From NCBI GenBank assembly GCA_017459225.1, contig JAFUDL010000229.1, positions 1 through 9,167 of the forward strand: a stretch of DNA of 9,167 bases, written 5' to 3'. Each line of letters begins with the position of its first letter. Position 1 is the stretch's first letter. Of this stretch, positions 1 through 4,505 are shown in pieces. The notes under the pieces are model-generated. The model saw nothing but the letters and a program-made list of their open reading frames with translations, was not told the origin of the DNA and ran no database searches. This stretch comes from Kiritimatiellia bacterium. GTDB lineage: Bacteria > Verrucomicrobiota > Kiritimatiellia > RFP12 > UBA1067. A program made the translations under genes and the position numbers.

Positions 1-148
1 CGAGCACGATTGGTCCGCGCCGCGTTGCGGGGCCTGGCGCCTCCTCGCCGCCGCGCAGAAGCCGCAAAGGCACTGGAGCAGGCGCGGACGCGTGTAACAT
101 CGCCGCAGCGCACATGCCTAGCGCTATGGGAAGAATGTATCTTGTCAT
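1..148 (-). CDS. Exported protein, N-terminal fragment (unknown function)
   Basis: On the minus strand an ATG at 148-146 opens a frame that stays open for 49 codons to the window edge, so the C-terminus is missing. The product begins MTRYILPIALGMCAAAML and continues HASAPAPVP. This looks like a signal peptide: short basic start, hydrophobic core, and an A-S-A cleavage site at about residue 22, followed by a Pro/Ala linker and a Gly/Arg/Glu-rich stretch. A TGATATAAT extended -10 element lies 10 nt upstream of the ATG, the same arrangement as at the GH127 gene in this window, which is the main reason to prefer this frame. The two plus-strand frames open across the same bases are Arg/Ala-rich and resemble nothing recognisable. 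Too little of the mature protein is present to name a family. Translation signals are weak: only AGG about 6 nt before the ATG, and the predicted transcript starts only a few nt upstream. Confidence 0.55.
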   Translation of the reverse strand, partial: MTRYILPIALGMCAAAMLHASAPAPVPLRLLRGGEEAPGPATRRGPIVL

Positions 149-158
149 GGTTACCTAA

Positions 159-167
159 ATTATATCA
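159..167 (-). promoter_or_regulatory. Extended -10 promoter for the divergent minus-strand gene
   Basis: Read on the minus strand, positions 167-159 are TGATATAAT: a perfect TATAAT with the upstream TG of an extended -10, inside TTATGATATAAT. No good -35 hexamer is present at 16-18 bp, as is common for extended -10 promoters. A start about 7 nt downstream would fall near position 152, leaving a leader of about 4 nt before the ATG at 148, so the mRNA would be near-leaderless. Confidence 0.55.
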
Positions 168-221
168 TAATTTTCGTGCGTGCGCGTAGTTTGTTCGTCC
201 ACTAGACACTTCGGCACTCCG

Positions 222-241
222 GCCCTGTTCGGGCTTTTCTT
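222..241 (+). terminator. Weak intrinsic-terminator-like hairpin
   Basis: GCCC (222-225), a 5-nt loop and GGGC (231-234) form a short stem, with a possible G-U pair below it, directly followed by TTTTCTTT. The geometry fits a plus-strand rho-independent terminator, but the stem is only 4-5 bp and no plus-strand gene is seen upstream. It could insulate the fucosidase promoters from read-through entering from the left. It lies in the divergent spacer 149-425, where no gene is supported. Confidence 0.3.
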
Positions 242-263
242 TACGCACAAGGGCGGGGGCTTG

Positions 264-272
264 TGGTATAAT
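264..272 (+). promoter_or_regulatory. Distal extended -10 promoter (P1) upstream of the GH29 gene
   Basis: TGGTATAAT: a perfect TATAAT at 267-272 with an extended TG at 264-265. No convincing -35 is seen at 16-18 bp (CGCACA at 17 bp). A start near 279 would give a leader of about 147 nt to the ATG at 426, containing the inverted repeat at 313-353. An 8-bp perfect palindrome, AGACGTCT (282-289), lies just after the predicted start and could be an operator half or chance. Confidence 0.45.
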
Positions 273-312
273 CACAGTGACAGACGTCTTTCAGCGCGCC
301 GGGGGATGAAGG

Positions 313-353
313 TTTCGGCACAAAATTGCGCTTCCCCAGTTTTTGCGCCGAGA
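313..353. repeat. Imperfect inverted repeat between the two GH29 promoters
   Basis: The arms TTTCGGCACAAAA (313-325) and TTTTGCGCCGAGA (341-353) pair at 12 of 13 positions, counting one G-U pair, with one A-C mismatch and a 15-nt loop. No T-run follows on either strand, so it is not a terminator. As DNA it sits immediately upstream of the proximal -35 region (357-362), a typical activator or repressor position. As RNA it would be a leader hairpin in transcripts from the distal promoter. Confidence 0.4.
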
Positions 354-356
354 TCA

Positions 357-385
357 TTGCACAGTTTAGATTAATATGATACAAT
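357..385 (+). promoter_or_regulatory. Proximal promoter (P2) of the GH29 gene
   Basis: A -35-like TTGCAC (357-362), a 17-bp spacer and TACAAT (380-385) preceded by an extended TG (377-378). A start near 392 would give a leader of about 34 nt. The -10 core, ATATGATACAAT, closely matches those before the solenoid and GH127 genes. Confidence 0.55.
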
Positions 386-425
386 CATTGCGTTTCGTGA
401 TTTATGACACTTAAGATAAAGGTCA

Positions 426-2138
426 ATGATGAAATCTAAGGCATTGATTGCGTGCTCCGTGTTGGCGGCCGGGTTTTGCGCGGTGGCGGCTGCGGAATAC
501 AGGCCCGAGAAGTGGAACCTCGAAGCGCGAGAGAAGTTCGCCGCGCACCGCTACGGTGTGTTCATTGTTTGGGGAATCTACGCCAACTACGCGCAGGGTG
601 AATGGTATCTGCACAACGGCCGCCTCGACCGCGATGCATACGAGCGCATGGTGCATGGCTTCTATCCATCGAAATACGACGCACGCGAGTGGGCGCGGAT
701 CGTGAGGAAGTCCGGCGCGAAGTACATCACGATCACCGCGCGCCACCACGACGGCTTCGCGCTGTGGCCTTCGAAGGTCGATGACTACAACATCGGCTCC
801 ACTCCGTTCAAGCGCGACATCATCGGCGAGCTCGCCGAGGCGTGCAAGGCGGAGGGGATAGAGCTTTCGCTCTACTATTCGCTCCTCGACTGGCACCGCA
901 ACGACTACACTCCCGGACGGGCATACCTGAAGCAGCCCGTGAGTGGCATGAAGCCCAACTACCCTTCGTACAAGCGATACATGATGGGGCAGATAACTGA
1001 GCTGCTCGACAACTACCATCCCATCAACATCTGGTTCGACGGCGAGTGGGACCATCTCGACAAGGACCGCGGCGGTACGTTCGACTGGGAGTTCGACGAC
1101 ATCTTCGACCTCATCCACTCCCGCCATGCGCTCGTGGCGAACAACAACCACCGTGCGCCACGCCCGAAGGAGGACATCCAGCTCTTCGAGCGAGACCTGC
1201 CCGGCGAGGGGACGATGTTCTCCAGGCACCAGCCGCTCCTCGACGACCGTCCAGTGGAGCAGTGCGACGTGATCCAGGCGAACGTCTGGGGATACAAGAT
1301 CGGCGAGAATCGTTTCCTCACGCCGGAAGAGTCCGTCGCGCTCATCGTGCGCGCAGCCGCGAAAGGCTCGAATCTTCTCCTCAACATCGGCCCGGACGGA
1401 TCGGGACAGATTCCCGCCAAGGCCGTGGAGGTGTTCGAGGGAATAGGCAAGTGGTTCGACAAGAACGGCGACTCGATCTACGGCACGAAGGCTGGCGGCG
1501 TGTCGATGGGCAAGAAGGTGGTCTCCACGCGCAAAGGCGACATGCTCTACATCCACTTCCTAGATCCGGCTGTGAAGGAGTTCGCGTTCCTGCTTGGCGG
1601 AAAGAAGACGACCGTCAAGTGCGAGCGCGCCGAAGGCGACGTATCCGACATCGTGGTGCGCTTTCCGCTCGGAGGGAAGGAACCGGCGCAGTACGTTGAG
1701 CCTGGTTCACGGCAGATGTGGAAGGTCGTCGGTCAGACGTGCAATAACCCCGGCAACGCGAAGGCCGCCATCGACGGCAGCTTGACGTCGCTGTGGCATA
1801 CCCATCCTGAGCCGATGACGCAGAACGCGCCGCTTCCGCCGCCGCAGAGCTTCACGGTTGACTGCGGTGCCGTGCGCGAGATGAGCGGATTCAAGTACAC
1901 GCCGCGTCCGGAAGGCTGCAGCGTGGGCGTGGTTGACAAATGCGAATTCTGGGTTTCTCTTGACGGCAAGGAATGGGAAAAGGCCGGCGCGGGTTCGTTC
2001 CCTGACGTGCTGGAGTCGCGCAAGACGCGCAAGGTGGTGTTCGCGAAGCCCGTGAAGGCGCGTTACTTCCGTTTTGTGGCCACGCACGCGCTCCCCGTCA
2101 ACGACCGTCTTGCCGTGGCCGACGTCGACGTGTTTTGA
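426..2138 (+). CDS. Secreted GH29 alpha-L-fucosidase with C-terminal F5/8 type C-like domain
   Basis: The enzyme hydrolyses terminal alpha-L-fucosyl linkages outside the cytoplasm. Residues 1-23 form a signal peptide (MMKSK, hydrophobic core, A-A-A before EYRPEKW). The GH29 barrel spans about 25-352. It shows the family motif RHHDGF (H107, H108, D109) and WFDGEWD, whose D205 is the expected catalytic nucleophile. Further hallmarks are YYSLLDWH, FERDLPGE (E255 and E261, either a possible acid/base), NVWGY and NLLLNIGPDGSG. YYSLLDW rather than the PWDxN-type motif points to the broad-specificity subgroup A (EC 3.2.1.51), though this is not certain. A short beta-rich segment follows, then residues about 436-570 resemble an F5/8 type C (CBM32-like) domain (NAKAAIDGS, SLWHT, FWVSLDGKEW, KARYFRFVAT). 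AAAGG (418-422) lies 3 nt from the first ATG and 6 nt from a second ATG at 429, so the true start may be 429. It begins the plus-strand run, downstream of two promoters. Length 570 aa is normal for GH29 with an accessory domain. Confidence 0.93.
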   Translation: MMKSKALIACSVLAAGFCAVAAAEYRPEKWNLEAREKFAAHRYGVFIVWGIYANYAQGEWYLHNGRLDRDAYERMVHGFYPSKYDAREWARIVRKSGAKYITITARHHDGFALWPSKVDDYNIGSTPFKRDIIGELAEACKAEGIELSLYYSLLDWHRNDYTPGRAYLKQPVSGMKPNYPSYKRYMMGQITELLDNYHPINIWFDGEWDHLDKDRGGTFDWEFDDIFDLIHSRHALVANNNHRAPRPKEDIQLFERDLPGEGTMFSRHQPLLDDRPVEQCDVIQANVWGYKIGENRFLTPEESVALIVRAAAKGSNLLLNIGPDGSGQIPAKAVEVFEGIGKWFDKNGDSIYGTKAGGVSMGKKVVSTRKGDMLYIHFLDPAVKEFAFLLGGKKTTVKCERAEGDVSDIVVRFPLGGKEPAQYVEPGSRQMWKVVGQTCNNPGNAKAAIDGSLTSLWHTHPEPMTQNAPLPPPQSFTVDCGAVREMSGFKYTPRPEGCSVGVVDKCEFWVSLDGKEWEKAGAGSFPDVLESRKTRKVVFAKPVKARYFRFVATHALPVNDRLAVADVDVF

Positions 2139-2172
2139 CATGGCAGACGGCATGTGCGCTTGCGTCTTGGTT

Positions 2173-2188
2173 ATGCTGAAATCTGCAT
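2173..2188. repeat. Short operator-like inverted repeat upstream of the solenoid gene promoter
   Basis: ATGCTGA-AA-TCTGCAT has 7-nt arms with one mismatch and ends 7 bp before the -35 hexamer at 2196. Position and size suit a transcription-factor site, but a match this short can arise by chance. The rest of the gap after the fucosidase gene (2139-2195) contains no gene and no convincing terminator. Confidence 0.2.
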
Positions 2189-2195
2189 GAGGCTA

Positions 2196-2224
2196 TTGTG
2201 CGGGACGGCGGATTATAGTACAAT
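2196..2224 (+). promoter_or_regulatory. Sigma70-type promoter of the solenoid protein gene
   Basis: TTGTGC (2196-2201), an exact 17-bp spacer and TACAAT (2219-2224). The -10 context TTATAGTACAAT differs from the TG form seen elsewhere in the window by one base. The predicted start is near 2231, giving a leader of about 66 nt. This excludes in-frame start codons at or before 2225 and supports translation from 2297. Confidence 0.6.
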
Positions 2225-2233
2225 GTGGCGATG

Positions 2234-2265
2234 TTTGATTGCGGCGCCTGCGCCGCACGCTCAAA
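2234..2265 (+). promoter_or_regulatory. Strong 5'-UTR hairpin of the solenoid gene mRNA
   Basis: GCGGCG (2241-2246), loop CCTG and CGCCGC (2251-2256) form a perfect 6-bp GC stem. Flanking TTTGA (2234-2238) and TCAAA (2261-2265) can extend it below a small internal loop. It starts a few nt after the predicted transcription start and ends 14 nt before the ribosome binding site. This resembles 5' stem-loops that stabilise abundant mRNAs. There is no T-run, so it is not a terminator. Confidence 0.5.
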
Positions 2266-2278
2266 TGGCAACCAAAAC

Positions 2279-2294
2279 GGAGAGAGAGAGAAGA
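2279..2294 (+). promoter_or_regulatory. Ribosome binding site made of a GA dinucleotide repeat
   Basis: A purine tract, GGAGAGAGAGAGAAGA, lies immediately before the ATG at 2297 and contains six GA units (2280-2291). It is the best Shine-Dalgarno-like sequence in this leader and decides the start at 2297 over the upstream GTG (2225) and ATG (2231). Confidence 0.6.
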
Positions 2295-2296
2295 CA

Positions 2297-4435
2297 ATGC
2301 GCAATTACACAAGACTGGTTCGAATTTGCCTGGGATATGGCCGGGGCACTTTCCTGGCGGCTCTGATCTGCTCGCTCGCATGCAATGCGGCCGAATGGCA
2401 GAGCGGCGCGAACGGAACTTTCAGCAATGGCGCGAACTGGGGCGGAACCGTTCCCGCCGCAGACGAGGCGCTGGTCTTCTCAGGACCTTCTGGGGCATGG
2501 ACTTCAATCGAGAACGACACTGCGCTTACCTATGGCTCCGCAGCGTTCGGCGCAGGGCATTTCCTCTTCACCGGGCCTTTGAACGTCTCTGGCGGCATAA
2601 CCATCGACTCGCCAGACAATCCCGTCGTCGTCAAGGAGAGCGGCGACTGGGCGGTGGGCACGACAATCCAGATCGGTCTGGCCGCCAACTCCACGGCTGT
2701 ATTCACGAACAAGAGCGGCAACGTGTCGTTCGTCAACATCAATCTGGGCCAGGCCGCTGGCGCGAAGGGCGTGTTCGTTCACGAATCTGGGCATCTCGCC
2801 GGCGGCACTACGGCCAACAACATCGGCGGACGGTACAACACGACTCTGGCCAACGCCGAAGGAGTGCTTGAGATAAACGGCGGCACCGCCACTTTCAACC
2901 GCGCTCTGCTTCTCGGCGAATCCGCAAACAGCATAGGGCGCTATTTCCAGCGGACCTCCGGCGATGTGAAGGTGAACGACTGGTGCCGCTTTGGGCGAGG
3001 CGCCGGGTCGTACAACGAAGTCGTGATCGTTGGCGGCACGTTCTCGATCGACAACAGCAGCCACAATCCGCAGACTTTTCTCGCTCAGGGCGCAAACTCG
3101 AAATGCGTGATGACCGTTGCGAACGGCGCAAAGTTCACGTCCACCTACTATGTGTATTGCGGATACGAAACATCTGCGGATACAACTTTGTTTGTGACGA
3201 ACAACGGCAGCTTCACGGCCAGGCGCATGTGGTTGACCTCGTATAACAACGGCTCGCCAAAGAAGGTGAAGGGCAGGCTTGAGCTGAGGGATGGAGGAGA
3301 ACTGAACGTCTCGGAGAACCTCTACGTGGGAAACGGAATGGAGAGCTCCGACACTACCATCATAGACGGCGGCGCGTTGAACGTGGGCTATCTCAGCATA
3401 GGGAACAACGGCGATTCCGTTGTCGTCATGGAGAAGGGCGCAATCACGGCGCGTGAGGTCTCCACCGGCGAAAGAAACGTCGGCTCCGCCGACATAACGG
3501 TGAACGGCGGGAAGATCAGCATCTCGGGAATGCTCGAGCCGGGCCGCGGCGCGTCGAAGTTCTGCGTGATAAACCTGAACGGCGGCGAGATCGAGACGGG
3601 CAACGTCACCAAGTTCGGCTATGACGGCGTCGTGTGCGCCAACATGAGGATGAACCTGAACGGCGGTGTGTTCAAGACGACGGGCCTTGTCCACAACAAG
3701 GGCGCAAACAACGCGACGATAAACTTCAACGGCGGCACGCTCAAGATACACGGCGACAGAACTGGCAGCAAGCCGGACGGAACGAATGTCGTCGGCAGGA
3801 CATGCTTCATACACCACAACGTTCCCGGGGACGCGGGGCGGGTTGTGTTCAAGATGCTGGGAGGAGGCGGCACGATCGACGTCTCGGGAAATTCCTACCA
3901 TGTGTTCATCCCCGTCTCGTCCGGTGTGGCCGAAGGAAGTGACGGCGGCCTCGCCATCGCCTCCGACCCTGCTGGCGGCACGCTCACGATGACGAACTCG
4001 CTCTCCTACACTGGTCCAACTACCGTGAAGACCGGCGCCACTCTCGCCCTCGCGGACAGCGGAGCGGAAGTCTCCAACGCGCTTGTGCTTGAGGCGGGCG
4101 CCACGAACGTCGTTGCCACCACGCTCACGTTCAAGCCAGGCTCGTCGCTTTCGATGGAGTTCTCGTCGGTGAAGGGCGATCCGGCAATCACGGCAGCTGC
4201 GGGCGTGACCACGGATGAGCGCATTCCCGTCACATACACGGCCGACACGACGCTTCGCGGCAGCATGACGAAGACGCTCATAGGAGGCGGCAGCATCCAT
4301 GGCCTGGGTGCGGGTTTCCGTCTCGCACAGGCTACCGAGTGCGGTGTGAACACCACGAGCCGCCTCGAGCTGAGGGTCGAAGACGGCAATCTCGTCATCG
4401 GCAAAAAGCGCGGCACCTGCGTCTGCATCAGGTAG
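2297..4435 (+). CDS. Exported beta-solenoid protein (autotransporter-associated beta-strand repeat type)
   Basis: A 712-aa exported protein with no recognisable catalytic domain. Residues 1 to about 31 form a signal peptide (basic MRNYTRLVR, core ending CSLACNA, then AEWQS). The mature N-terminus has the ANW-G-TVP-ADEALVFSG pattern common at the start of these proteins in Verrucomicrobiota-related bacteria. Glycine turns, usually NGG or DGG, then recur between short alternating hydrophobic strands. Their codons begin at 2876, 3029 (VGG), 3290, 3365, 3503, 3578, 3659 and 3728. Spacing is 23-27 residues or about twice that, as expected for beta-solenoid rungs. A less regular C-terminal part (about 570-712) ends in LELRVEDGNLVIG and a tail with two cysteines (GTCVCIR). 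No ~270-residue autotransporter barrel, LPXTG or PEP-CTERM signal is seen, so retention at the cell surface is unexplained. It has its own promoter and sits between glycan-degrading genes. A role in binding glycan or displaying enzymes is a guess; an adhesin or structural protein is equally possible. Confidence 0.8.
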   Translation: MRNYTRLVRICLGYGRGTFLAALICSLACNAAEWQSGANGTFSNGANWGGTVPAADEALVFSGPSGAWTSIENDTALTYGSAAFGAGHFLFTGPLNVSGGITIDSPDNPVVVKESGDWAVGTTIQIGLAANSTAVFTNKSGNVSFVNINLGQAAGAKGVFVHESGHLAGGTTANNIGGRYNTTLANAEGVLEINGGTATFNRALLLGESANSIGRYFQRTSGDVKVNDWCRFGRGAGSYNEVVIVGGTFSIDNSSHNPQTFLAQGANSKCVMTVANGAKFTSTYYVYCGYETSADTTLFVTNNGSFTARRMWLTSYNNGSPKKVKGRLELRDGGELNVSENLYVGNGMESSDTTIIDGGALNVGYLSIGNNGDSVVVMEKGAITAREVSTGERNVGSADITVNGGKISISGMLEPGRGASKFCVINLNGGEIETGNVTKFGYDGVVCANMRMNLNGGVFKTTGLVHNKGANNATINFNGGTLKIHGDRTGSKPDGTNVVGRTCFIHHNVPGDAGRVVFKMLGGGGTIDVSGNSYHVFIPVSSGVAEGSDGGLAIASDPAGGTLTMTNSLSYTGPTTVKTGATLALADSGAEVSNALVLEAGATNVVATTLTFKPGSSLSMEFSSVKGDPAITAAAGVTTDERIPVTYTADTTLRGSMTKTLIGGGSIHGLGAGFRLAQATECGVNTTSRLELRVEDGNLVIGKKRGTCVCIR

Positions 4436-4469
4436 AGGCGGCACGAGCGTTGCTTTGTCGGGTTTTCGC

Positions 4470-4498
4470 TAGGCACTTTGTCCGCGTTATGGTACAAT
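4470..4498 (+). promoter_or_regulatory. Promoter abutting the GH127 start codon (predicted leaderless mRNA)
   Basis: TAGGCA (4470-4475), a 17-bp spacer and TACAAT (4493-4498) with an extended TG (4490-4491), in the core TTATGGTACAAT. Only 7 nt separate the -10 from the ATG at 4506, so transcription should begin at or within 1-2 nt of the start codon. No Shine-Dalgarno sequence is present. CTTTGTC occurs twice (4453-4459 and 4476-4482), 23 bp apart, in this gap. Confidence 0.55.
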
Positions 4499-4505
4499 AG
4501 TGCCC

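Noticed and set aside
1..189. Plus-strand frame open from the left edge to a TAG at 187-189, as the tail of an upstream gene
   Set aside because: It is Arg/Ala-rich with no motif, and the minus-strand reading has both a signal peptide and a correctly placed promoter. It cannot be fully excluded without flanking sequence.
180..374. A 64-codon plus-strand open frame in the divergent spacer, starting with GTG
   Set aside because: It has no ribosome binding site and contains the terminator-like hairpin, a promoter -10 and half of an inverted repeat. Its composition does not look coding.
423..1556. A 377-codon minus-strand open frame opposite the fucosidase gene
   Set aside because: It overlaps the GH29 catalytic domain, whose motifs are unambiguous. 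The antisense product is Val/Arg/His-rich with no family features.
2145..2167. Possible hairpin AGACG(g)C/GCGTCT after the fucosidase stop codon
   Set aside because: The stem is 6 bp with a bulge, the loop is 10 nt and no T-run follows, so it does not qualify as a terminator.
2225..2296. N-terminal extension of the solenoid protein from GTG 2225
   Set aside because: The predicted transcription start lies after 2225, the added residues include a hairpin-coding stretch and precede a good signal peptide, and the strong RBS is placed for ATG 2297.
2504..4444. A 646-codon open frame on the minus strand opposite the solenoid gene
   Set aside because: It is antisense to a gene with clear repeats and a signal peptide. 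The product is Arg/His/Val-rich low-complexity sequence without motifs, typical of the GC-rich reverse complement.
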